Shown here piece by piece: positions 1 to 4,350 of a stretch of 6,893 bases of DNA. Position 1 is the first letter of the stretch; each line of letters starts with the position of its first letter. Position numbers and translations under genes: made by a program. The notes beneath the pieces were generated by a model that searched no databases, had not been told where the DNA came from, and saw nothing but the letters and a program-made list of their open reading frames with translations. This DNA is from CAZMUD01 sp964569715 (GTDB lineage: Bacteria; Chloroflexota; Dehalococcoidia; Dehalococcoidales; UBA2162), in NCBI GenBank assembly GCA_964569715.1, contig CAZMUD010000060.1, positions 1 through 6,893 of the forward strand. Reading direction: 5' to 3'.

Positions 1-220
1 TTGAGGCTGCTTTCTTAGCCTCAGCAGCATCATTAGCAAATATTATTCCGCCAGACTTACCTCGGCCAGCTACCAATATTTGTGATTTCAATGCTACAGG
101 TTTATCTATTTCCCGGGCGACTGCTTCAGCTTCGTCTGCATTGTTAGCCACATTACCTTTGGGAACTGGTATGCTGTACTTCTCCAGTATGTTCTTGGCT
201 TCAAACTCAAAAAGCTTCAT
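1..220 (-). CDS. sucC: Succinyl-CoA synthetase (ADP-forming) beta subunit, N-terminal part; runs off the window
   Basis: Reading leftward from an ATG at 220-218, 73 codons stay open to the window edge. The peptide starts MKLFEFEAKNILEKYSIPVP and has ALKSQI (residues 43-48) and AGRGKSGG (51-58). These are the opening helix and the ATP-grasp nucleotide-binding elements of SucC; E. coli has the equivalent NLHEYQAKQLF start and GGRGKAGG loop. K45 and the GRGK loop are the expected ATP contacts. The family enzyme is cytoplasmic and, with the alpha subunit SucD, interconverts succinyl-CoA and succinate with ATP or GTP formation in the TCA cycle. Only the first fifth or so of a roughly 380-residue protein is present, so related ATP-grasp acyl-CoA ligase subunits (malate-CoA ligase beta, for example) cannot be excluded. 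The Shine-Dalgarno is weak (AGAGAAC, about 5 nt before ATG). sucD would be expected beyond the left edge. Confidence 0.85.
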   Translation of the reverse strand, partial: MKLFEFEAKNILEKYSIPVPKGNVANNADEAEAVAREIDKPVALKSQILVAGRGKSGGIIFANDAAEAKKAAS

Positions 221-245
221 TTTAGTTCTCTAATCGCTATGGTTA

Positions 246-277
246 TTGAGCTAACTGTCATCAAGTTAAAAGCTCAA
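246..277. repeat. Inverted repeat / hairpin in the sucC leader or promoter
   Basis: TTGAGCT at 246-252 is repeated inverted as AGCTCAA at 271-277. Inside it, TAAC (252-255) pairs with GTTA (265-268), leaving a 9-base loop. The result is a stem of about 10 bp with an asymmetric A-rich bulge. It lies 26 bp upstream of the sucC ATG, so it could be a leader hairpin or an operator for that gene. There is no T-run after it in either direction, so it is not an intrinsic terminator. Confidence 0.4.
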
Positions 278-512
278 ATTTGTTAAGATACCCTGTCACC
301 CGTGCTGTGTTGGCATGATACCAAGCTGAAGAGCATTAAGAGTTCTTCCCTTTGGACAATTACTTAGCCTTAGGAAAGGATTTAGGGAGCCCAGAATAGC
401 CCCGATGCAAATGAGGTTGAAATGCAAAAGCTCTCTTCGTGTTGGTTTGCTCATTGGCTGCTTCCAAGTAGTAGTCTAGTTAGCCCGAGCCAAGTTGTCA
501 AGAGCGTGTGCT

Positions 513-529
513 GTGACTTGATGTGTCAC
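513..529. promoter_or_regulatory. Short dyad, GTGAC-N7-GTCAC
   Basis: A perfect 5+5 inverted repeat with a 7-base spacer lies about 43 bp upstream of the proposed -35 box of the dehydrogenase gene. It looks superficially like a CRP half-site pair (TGTGA...TCAC), but the spacing is wrong for the E. coli CRP consensus. It is a candidate regulator site only. Confidence 0.25.
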
Positions 530-556
530 TAAGGTACTGGATGAGTACACAGGGCG

Positions 557-577
557 TGTCAAATGGTATGGTTGACA
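557..577. promoter_or_regulatory. Dyad overlapping the -35 box: TGTCAA-N9-TTGACA
   Basis: TGTCAA (557-562) and TTGACA (572-577) form a perfect 6+6 inverted repeat with a 9-base spacer. The right arm is itself a consensus -35 hexamer for the dehydrogenase promoter. An operator in this position would let a dimeric repressor block RNA polymerase. The left arm reads as a -35 on the minus strand, but I see no matching minus-strand -10. Confidence 0.35.
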
Positions 578-601
578 AGCAACTTGAGTGTGAGCCAAAA
601 T
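572..601 (+). promoter_or_regulatory. Likely sigma70-type promoter of the dehydrogenase gene
   Basis: There is a consensus -35 TTGACA at 572-577, an 18-base spacer, and a -10 candidate CAAAAT at 596-601 (4 of 6 matches). A better-looking TATAAA at 601-606 is spaced 23 bases away, which is too far for a standard promoter. Either way transcription would start near 608-614, giving a leader of about 85-90 nt that contains the 649-666 hairpin. Confidence 0.45.
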
Positions 602-648
602 ATAAAAATAGTGGGGCTTGTCCTACCTCACAAAGTGGCATTCCTAAA

Positions 649-666
649 CATGCTGGAGCCGGCATG
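649..666 (+). repeat. GC-rich hairpin in the leader of the dehydrogenase gene
   Basis: CATGCTGG at 649-656 and CCGGCATG at 659-666 form an almost perfect dyad. In RNA the single mismatch is a G-U pair, so a 7-bp stem with a GAGC loop is possible. The hairpin ends 11 bases before the Shine-Dalgarno tract at 678-686. No T-run follows, so it is more likely a leader structure or DNA operator than a terminator. Confidence 0.35.
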
Positions 667-697
667 CTCTATTAATGAAGGGAGGGTATAGGTTCCT

Positions 698-1690
698 ATG
701 AAATCAGTTAATGTGCTCGTCACCAGTGCGATAGGCGACGAGTGTCTGCAGCAGATTACTAGCGTCAGCCCCAGGATAAAGCTGACGGAGGTTTCGGGTT
801 TATTCCGTGCTGAGCGAAGAGGAGAGCTTGCCTCTAAAGAGGAGCTTGACGCCCTGTTGGCTGAAGCTGAGGTGCTCTTTGGGCTTAGGCTGCCTCAAAA
901 TGTCATTACCCGAGCCCCCAACCTGAAATGGGTTCAGGTGATGTCGGCTGGAGTAAACAGATTTTTAGATACGGATGTGGTGGGAAGTCCGGTGATAATG
1001 ACTAACGTGAGTGGCATTCATGCCACCCCAATCGGCGAAGTTGTTCTTGAGATGATGCTGATGTTTGTCAAGCAGGCACCATTATGCTTTCAATTGAAGC
1101 AAGAGAAGCAATGGGAGCGGTTTCTTCCCACAGTGTTGCGCTCTAAAACAGTGGGGATAGTGGGGCTGGGTAGTGTTGGGCGAGAGGTGGCACGCCTAGC
1201 CAAGGCCTTTGGCATGAGGGTGTTAGCCACCCGCAGGTCGGCTAAGCGAGTAAAGCAGGCTAGATATGTTGACATAATGTTACCTCCAGGCCAGTTACGG
1301 CAGTTGCTTGCAGAGAGTGATTTTGTGGTGCTCGCTTTGCCTCTTACCCCCGAAACTAGCAAATTGATTAGGGAGGGAGAGCTTCGAGCCATGAAGCCTA
1401 CCGCTTATCTGATTAACATCGCCAGGGGTGGTATAGTGGATGAGGAGGCATTAATCCGTGCCCTTGATGAACACTGGATTGCCGGGGCAGGTTTGGATGT
1501 CTTCGCTACTGAACCCTTGTCTACTGATAGCCGGCTGTGGGAGTTTCCCAATGTAATCATTAGCCCCCATGTTGCTGGTGCTATGGATGACTACGTTATA
1601 CAAGCCACTGAACTGTTCTCAGAAAACCTGAGGCGCTATCTGAATGGAAAGAGGTTACTCAATGTGGTGGACAAGAAGAAGGGATATTAG
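698..1690 (+). CDS. D-2-hydroxyacid dehydrogenase family protein (2-ketoacid/glyoxylate reductase-like)
   Basis: A 330-residue cytoplasmic oxidoreductase, the usual length for this family, which interconverts D-2-hydroxyacids and 2-ketoacids with NAD(P)H. The N-terminal part (about 1-100) and the last 30 residues form the substrate domain; the Rossmann domain spans about 105-295. The nucleotide loop is GLGSVG (156-161). The catalytic set is complete: R243 in IARGG, E272 in ATEP and H291 in SPHVAG. Their spacing of 29 and 48 residues matches formate dehydrogenase and glycerate dehydrogenase. The second Rossmann strand ends in TRRSAK (178-183) instead of an acidic residue, which points to NADP(H). 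Start: ATG 698 follows a GGGAGGG tract (680-686) at a slightly long 11-nt spacing. It seems to be a single-gene unit. The substrate cannot be read from sequence; phosphoglycerate dehydrogenase (serA) is unlikely because no ACT regulatory domain is present, though short SerA-like forms exist. Confidence 0.92.
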   Translation: MKSVNVLVTSAIGDECLQQITSVSPRIKLTEVSGLFRAERRGELASKEELDALLAEAEVLFGLRLPQNVITRAPNLKWVQVMSAGVNRFLDTDVVGSPVIMTNVSGIHATPIGEVVLEMMLMFVKQAPLCFQLKQEKQWERFLPTVLRSKTVGIVGLGSVGREVARLAKAFGMRVLATRRSAKRVKQARYVDIMLPPGQLRQLLAESDFVVLALPLTPETSKLIREGELRAMKPTAYLINIARGGIVDEEALIRALDEHWIAGAGLDVFATEPLSTDSRLWEFPNVIISPHVAGAMDDYVIQATELFSENLRRYLNGKRLLNVVDKKKGY

Positions 1691-1725
1691 AGGTTCAGCT
1701 TGAAACTTTTTGCCAGCTAAAGAGG

Positions 1726-1779
1726 TACTCAAAATGGGACAGACTACTGGGGTAAGATTTAAGGCAGTTTTTTTGAGTA
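1726..1779. repeat. 9-bp perfect inverted repeat between convergent genes
   Basis: TACTCAAAA (1726-1734) is repeated inverted as TTTTGAGTA (1771-1779), 36 bases apart. A run of seven T overlaps the right arm (1768-1774). It sits between the stop of the dehydrogenase gene and the end of degV, where a bidirectional terminator would be expected. However, the stem is AT-rich, the loop is long, and the T-run is inside the stem rather than after it. A terminator role is therefore weak. Confidence 0.25.
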
Positions 1780-1850
1780 GGAATCCAGAGCAAGCTTGCC
1801 GGAAAGCGTATCAGTATTTAATGTCTAATTTTGGAGAATTTTTTAATTGA
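1734..1850 (+). CDS. Possible small protein, 38 residues, unknown function
   Basis: I do not recognise this peptide. The frame opens at ATG 1734 and closes with TGA at 1848-1850. An AGAGG tract at 1721-1725 precedes the ATG by 8 nt, a normal Shine-Dalgarno distance. The peptide begins MGQTTGVRFKAVFLS and continues with NPEQACRKAYQYL (residues 17-29), which could form a basic amphipathic helix. It ends in an aromatic FGEFFN. The start lies 44 bp past the dehydrogenase stop, so it could be read on the same transcript. The last 33 bp overlap the 3' end of degV on the opposite strand. The length is short enough to arise by chance, and there is no second line of support. It could also be the remnant of a longer gene. 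Confidence 0.3.
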   Translation: MGQTTGVRFKAVFLSRNPEQACRKAYQYLMSNFGEFFN

Positions 1851-2702
1851 CTTTGGGTCTTGTCTTGCTTCCTTCACGACGGTAACTAGGGCTCCCGGAC
1901 CGGTATGGACGCCTAGCGCCGGTCCTATTCTTGCTATTCGAGACGCTATATCAGGAAAGAGCGAGCCTATGTAGTCGGCCAGTGTCTGAGCATCATCGGG
2001 GGTAGTGCTGTAAGCTATAGCTAAATCCTCTATATGTAATGCTGACGCTAGGAACGTACAGAGGCGGTCTATTCCTTTCTTCCGGGTGCGGGCAAATCCA
2101 GCTGGGCGAATCTGTCCGTCACGTAGAGTGATTAAAGGCTTTACACTAAGCACCGATTCCACTGCCAAGACAGCCTTACTAACACGCCCACCCTTGATTA
2201 TATATGTTAGAGTGTCCAGAAGCGCCAGTGCGTGCAGCTGGCTAATAGTCTCATGGACTCTCTCTAGTACCTGATGTAGGTTGTCTTGAGCTGCCGCAGC
2301 TTTAGCCGCGGCTATGGCAACAAGGCCCTGCCACACCGTCACACCTAGAGAGTCGATAACTTCAATGCGGCTGCCCCTTCCTTCCGCAATCTCCTTGCCC
2401 AGAAGTGCGGAGTTGTAGGTAGCACTGTGCTTGCCGGTGATATGAATAGAAACAATTTCGTCAGTTTCTTGAGCCGCTTCCTCATACACCTTGGCAAAAT
2501 CTCCTGGTGAGGGTGATGAAGTAGATGGGTGAACTGAGCTAGTCATTAACTTGTGATAAAACTCGTCGCTATCTATGTCCACTCCGTCACGATAGACTTC
2601 TTCGCCAAAGCGAAGATATACTGGTACTACGGTGATGCCCAGCTGTTTGGCTTCCTCTTGTGTAATATCCGAACCGCTGTCAGTAATAACTTTAACCGTC
2701 AT
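1818..2702 (-). CDS. DegV family protein (fatty-acid-binding, FakB-like)
   Basis: A 294-residue cytoplasmic protein of the DegV fold, close to the usual 280-290. DegV/FakB proteins hold a fatty acid in a buried pocket; FakB types present it to the kinase FakA for acyl-phosphate formation. Visible landmarks: VKVITDSGSDI (3-13), TSSPSPGDF (61-69), SIHITGKHSATYNSA (85-99) with the conserved Ser93, LDTLTYIIKGGRV (162-174), SVKPLITLRDG (186-196) and GVHTGPGAL (264-272) with H266. The Ser and His are the carboxylate-contacting positions in this family. Start: an upstream in-frame TTG (2726) would give 302 residues, but a GGGAGG Shine-Dalgarno at 2717-2712 sits 9 nt before ATG 2702 and inside that extension, so ATG 2702 is chosen. 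No fakA/DAK-type kinase gene is adjacent, so a partner must lie elsewhere if it exists. It has its own promoter at 2809-2837. Confidence 0.92.
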   Translation of the reverse strand: MTVKVITDSGSDITQEEAKQLGITVVPVYLRFGEEVYRDGVDIDSDEFYHKLMTSSVHPSTSSPSPGDFAKVYEEAAQETDEIVSIHITGKHSATYNSALLGKEIAEGRGSRIEVIDSLGVTVWQGLVAIAAAKAAAAQDNLHQVLERVHETISQLHALALLDTLTYIIKGGRVSKAVLAVESVLSVKPLITLRDGQIRPAGFARTRKKGIDRLCTFLASALHIEDLAIAYSTTPDDAQTLADYIGSLFPDIASRIARIGPALGVHTGPGALVTVVKEARQDPKSIKKFSKIRH

Positions 2703-2808
2703 GAGGTAGAACCTCCCTCTCCCCAAGGATTAAAGACGCTGTAGACTTTATAGCCTAAAGTATACCACATCTCCTTTCTGTTAAATCTCTACCTTATCGA
2801 CTCTCGTA

Positions 2809-2837
2809 ATTATACAGCATCCCGTCTATTTTTTCAC
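2809..2837 (-). promoter_or_regulatory. sigma70-type promoter of degV
   Basis: On the minus strand a perfect -10 TATAAT (2814-2809) is preceded, after 17 bases, by GTGAAA (2837-2832), a 4-of-6 match to the -35 consensus. Transcription would start near 2802, about 100 nt before the degV ATG. Confidence 0.6.
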
Positions 2838-2872
2838 CCACCATACCGGCTCTTTCTCCAGTAATCATAGAC

Positions 2873-2913
2873 TTGACCTGACATCTCACAGGGGGTATAG
2901 TGAGGGGTATAAT
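2873..2913 (+). promoter_or_regulatory. Strong sigma70-type promoter with two tandem -10 boxes, for the zinc-ribbon gene
   Basis: -35 TTGACC (2873-2878), a 17-base spacer, then -10 TATAGT (2896-2901). Twelve bases further lies a perfect TATAAT (2908-2913). Both sit in a 12-base direct repeat, GGGGTATA(G/A)T, at 2892-2901 and 2904-2913. The upstream pair has ideal geometry. The downstream box lacks a good -35 at the right spacing, so it may give a secondary start or be part of a repeated protein-binding site. Confidence 0.65.
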
Positions 2914-3011
2914 AGTTAACCAGGTTCAGTGTTGTTTCCAAAGCTTGGCTCTCCACTATGTGCAGGCTTCTCTAAGAAACTAGTGCTATAGGCCACGTTA
3001 AGCTGGTAAAG

Positions 3012-3059
3012 GGTTTTCAGGCCAAGAGGTTGCACTGAGAGCAAGGGGATGGTAAAACC
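3012..3059 (+). promoter_or_regulatory. Potential two-stem leader structure just upstream of the zinc-ribbon RBS
   Basis: GGTTTT (3012-3017) can pair with AAAACC (3054-3059), and inside this TTGC (3030-3033) can pair with GCAA (3041-3044). The outer stem closes 3 bases before the GGAGG at 3063-3067, so its formation could affect ribosome access. It matches no riboswitch class I know. Both stems are short, so the fold is tentative. Confidence 0.25.
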
Positions 3060-3074
3060 AAAGGAGGTGCAGTC

Positions 3075-3389
3075 ATGGCTCTGCAAGACAAAACTCTGAC
3101 ATGCCGTGAGTGTGGGCAAGAGTTCACTTTTACAGTTGGCGAGCAGGAATTCTATTTATCTCACGGCTTACTGAATGAACCTAGGCGCTGTCCTGAGTGC
3201 CGAACTGCTCGGCGCAGGGAGCGCAGTAGTGGCTATGGGGACTCGGGGCGTGGTTATTCTGTAGTGTGTGCTGCCTGTGGTGTCGAAACTACAGTGCCGT
3301 TTGAGCCTACGGAAGGAAGACCAGTTTACTGTAAAGAGTGCTATGCCAAAATGAAGGAATCTGGCGAGCTTGACGTCGATAAGAGTTAA
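3075..3389 (+). CDS. Small protein with two CxxC zinc-ribbon modules
   Basis: A 104-residue protein with two four-cysteine modules. The first is C10-x2-C13...C39-x2-C42, containing the phrase GQEFTFTVGEQEFY and NEPRRCPECR. This matches the 'probable zinc-ribbon domain' family (zf-trcl type) common in Chloroflexota and some Firmicutes. The second is C65-x2-C68...C86-x2-C89, with VPFEPTEGRPVYCKECY. A basic, Ser/Gly-rich linker (about 44-62) joins them. Each module should bind one Zn2+. The biochemical role is unknown: proteins of this look are usually listed as zinc-ribbon proteins, and a nucleic-acid or protein adaptor role is only a guess. It has no signal peptide or membrane segment. ATG 3075 is fixed by an excellent AAGGAGGT at 3061-3068 with 7 nt between GGAGG and ATG. 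The strong promoter and RBS suggest high expression. It is transcribed alone, converging on the phosphoesterase gene 23 bp away. Confidence 0.9.
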   Translation: MALQDKTLTCRECGQEFTFTVGEQEFYLSHGLLNEPRRCPECRTARRRERSSGYGDSGRGYSVVCAACGVETTVPFEPTEGRPVYCKECYAKMKESGELDVDKS

Positions 3390-3396
3390 ACACGCC

Positions 3397-3424
3397 AAAA
3401 AGGAAGCTTTATTTAGGCTTCTTT
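3397..3424 (-). terminator. Intrinsic terminator of the phosphoesterase gene, in the convergent gap
   Basis: Bases 3400-3407 and 3417-3424 form a stem (AAGGAAGC with GCTTCTTT) around a 9-base loop. Read leftward, the stem is followed by a T-run (3401-3397 as TTTTT), partly inside the stem. The phosphoesterase stop codon lies in the loop. In the minus-strand RNA one pair becomes A-C or is replaced by a bulge, so the stem is imperfect. For plus-strand transcription there is no T-run after it, so it is only a weak terminator for the zinc-ribbon gene. Confidence 0.5.
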
Positions 3425-3856
3425 GCGGCGGATAAAAAGCCAGTTCTTACCATCAGTGTGGATTAAGGCATAACTGCCTGACAGCTTTTTGCCTCTCAAC
3501 GAGAATTCCAACCTATTCGCTGTTTCCTTCTCCAGCTCAAACTTACCTTTGTCCCAGATCTCCACACTGCCAGCACCATATCCTCCTTGAGGGATTTCCC
3601 CGGCAAAATCAATGTAGTCAAGGGGATGGTCCTCTACTTGAATGGCAAGCCGACGAATGCCCGTCTCAAGGGGTGGACCTTTGGGTACTGCCCAGCTTCG
3701 AAGCACACCGCCCATTTCCAGACGGAAATCATAGTGGAGATGAGTAGCTTGATGCTTATGAACCACAAAGCGGTGCTCCCCTTCATCCTTAATCCTCCCC
3801 GACGGCTCTGGGGTTTTGCTAAAATCACGCTTTTCTTGATACTCTTTTAAACTCAC
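3413..3856 (-). CDS. Free-standing DNA ligase D-type 3'-phosphoesterase (PE domain protein)
   Basis: A 147-residue protein made of a single LigD PE domain. In full-length bacterial LigD this domain trims 3'-phosphate and 3'-terminal ribonucleotides at DNA ends during Ku-dependent end joining; here the polymerase and ligase modules are absent. Motifs: RFVVHKHQATHLHYDFRLEM (29-48), WAVPKGP (55-61), VEDHPLDYIDFAGEIPQGGY (74-93) and NWLFIRRK (138-145). H35, H41, D43, R45, H77 and Y81 correspond, at a constant offset of 7, to the metal and catalytic residues H42, H48, D50, R52, H84 and Y88 of Pseudomonas LigD (recalled), so it should be active and Mn2+-dependent. Start is GTG 3856: the MSLKEYQEKRDFSKTPEP opening is typical of the family. 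Free-standing versions are known in archaea and several bacteria. No Ku, ligase or primase gene is in the window, so an end-joining partnership is not shown here. Confidence 0.93.
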   Translation of the reverse strand: MSLKEYQEKRDFSKTPEPSGRIKDEGEHRFVVHKHQATHLHYDFRLEMGGVLRSWAVPKGPPLETGIRRLAIQVEDHPLDYIDFAGEIPQGGYGAGSVEIWDKGKFELEKETANRLEFSLRGKKLSGSYALIHTDGKNWLFIRRKEA

Positions 3857-3867
3857 CTTAGCCTTCT

Positions 3868-3876
3868 ATTATACCA
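3868..3876 (-). promoter_or_regulatory. Extended -10 promoter of the phosphoesterase gene, almost touching its start codon
   Basis: On the minus strand TGG-TATAAT (3876-3868) is a perfect extended -10 element (TGn followed by the consensus hexamer). Only 11 bases separate it from the GTG at 3856-3854. A start point 6-9 bases past the box would leave a leader of about 2-6 nt. No good -35 is seen, which extended -10 promoters tolerate. The GAAGG between box and start is a weak Shine-Dalgarno that would not be wholly transcribed. Confidence 0.5.
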
Positions 3877-3882
3877 ATGGGT

Positions 3883-3904
3883 CTAGTCAGGTCGCCATGA
3901 CTGG
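3883..3904. repeat. Hairpin/dyad upstream of the phosphoesterase promoter
   Basis: CTAGTCA (3883-3889) and TGACTGG (3898-3904) pair over 7 bp, counting one G-T, around an 8-base loop. It covers the place where a -35 box would lie for the 3868-3876 promoter, so it could be a regulator site for that gene. Confidence 0.3.
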
Positions 3905-4078
3905 TTTCATTAGGTTTAATAATACCATAAAAGCGGATGCTCATGTGAAGCTACATAGACTATATGCTGTCGTTATTAGGACTTTTCACATAGGGTATAT
4001 TTGAGAATAATCTACCTGAGCCATCGAGAACAACTGTCAGCATCTCTGGTTATTAGGCCGCCTTGGCCGTCAGCGGCT

Positions 4079-4114
4079 TTGACATAGTGCCTCTTTCTTG
4101 ATAAGCTATATCAA
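4079..4114 (+). promoter_or_regulatory. Possible proV promoter with overlapping dyad
   Basis: A consensus -35 TTGACA (4079-4084) is followed by a perfect inverted repeat TTGATA-AGCTA-TATCAA (4098-4114). The repeat lies where the -10 should be. Candidate -10 boxes inside it are poor: GATAAG at 4100-4105 with a 15-base spacer, or TAAGCT at 4102-4107 with 17. This would make a leader of roughly 240 nt for proV. A repressor-controlled promoter fits the layout but is not shown. Confidence 0.3.
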
Positions 4115-4188
4115 ACCTTTAGCAAGCAGGCTGAGCTAGATGGAGGCTAGTAGCTTGAATAGGTTTTCTAAGGAGGTAGTGTCCGCTT

Positions 4189-4207
4189 ATTAATATTAAC
4201 TATTAAT
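4189..4207. promoter_or_regulatory. 19-bp AT-rich dyad upstream of proV
   Basis: ATTAATA (4189-4195), a 5-base spacer TTAAC, and TATTAAT (4201-4207) make a perfect 7+7 inverted repeat. The size and symmetry suit a dimeric regulator. AT-rich palindromes also occur by chance in intergenic DNA, so this is a candidate operator only. Confidence 0.35.
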
Positions 4208-4350
4208 GTAGGGACTAAGCCGAATAGTTTTTACCCCCTTTTTATGAGCACTTTGCTGCTTCTCCTTACTGACCGTACCAAGAATCAAGTTTCCTCTGTA
4301 TTACTTACCACTCACAGGCTTGTCTCCTGAAGTTGAATTCACGGAGTAAA

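Larger units (their letters stand above)
221..697. other. Gene-free divergent intergenic region (477 bp)
   Basis: This region lies between the start of sucC (minus) and the dehydrogenase gene (plus), so it should carry promoters for both. I find no reading frame with a credible ribosome binding site. It contains four inverted repeats (246-277, 513-529, 557-577 and 649-666) and one fair sigma70-like promoter facing right; these are listed separately. I could not identify a convincing promoter for sucC. The middle part, about 280-510, shows nothing I can name. Confidence 0.7.
2727..3074. other. Divergent promoter region between degV and the zinc-ribbon gene
   Basis: About 350 bp with no credible ORF. 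It holds two back-to-back sigma70-like promoters whose -35 boxes lie about 35 bp apart (2832-2837 minus, 2873-2878 plus), a degV leader of about 100 nt, and a leader of about 165 nt for the plus-strand gene. A second minus-strand box, TATACT (2764-2759), has no matching -35. Confidence 0.65.
3874..4350. other. Gene-free region upstream of proV (about 480 bp)
   Basis: The starts of the phosphoesterase gene (minus) and proV (plus) face away from each other here. I see no credible gene. Items of note: a 7-bp hairpin at 3883-3904 just upstream of the phosphoesterase -10; a GC-rich inverted repeat GCCGC/GCGGC at 4057-4061 and 4073-4077; a consensus -35 TTGACA at 4079-4084; two dyads (4098-4114 and 4189-4207); and an unused strong Shine-Dalgarno at 4170-4177. 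The part between 4208 and 4340 shows nothing convincing. Confidence 0.6.

Noticed and set aside
405..479. 24-codon plus-strand ORF with a hydrophobic middle upstream of the dehydrogenase gene
   Set aside because: The nearest GGGAG (385-389) is 15 nt from the ATG, too far, and the length is within chance expectation for intergenic DNA.
2703..2726. Eight-residue N-terminal extension of DegV from a TTG start at 2726
   Set aside because: It contains the GGGAGG Shine-Dalgarno of the ATG at 2702, and the DegV fold starts right at that ATG (MTVKVITDSGSD).
3587..3850. 87-codon plus-strand ORF opposite the phosphoesterase gene
   Set aside because: Its length comes from the strong coding constraint of the minus-strand gene, whose product is unmistakable. 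It has no RBS and no recognisable domain.
4057..4077. GCCGC/GCGGC inverted repeat as an intrinsic terminator
   Set aside because: The stem is only 5 bp with an 11-base loop, it is followed by TTTGACA rather than a T-run, and no gene ends nearby on the plus strand.
4244..4330. 28-codon Leu/Thr-rich ORF ending 20 bp before proV, resembling an attenuation leader peptide
   Set aside because: There is no Shine-Dalgarno before ATG 4244 (the upstream bases are T and C rich), no terminator/antiterminator pair follows, and leucine control makes no sense for a betaine transporter.
4333..4350. Upstream TTG start for proV
   Set aside because: No RBS precedes TTG 4333. The GGAG that serves ATG 4351 lies within this extension.
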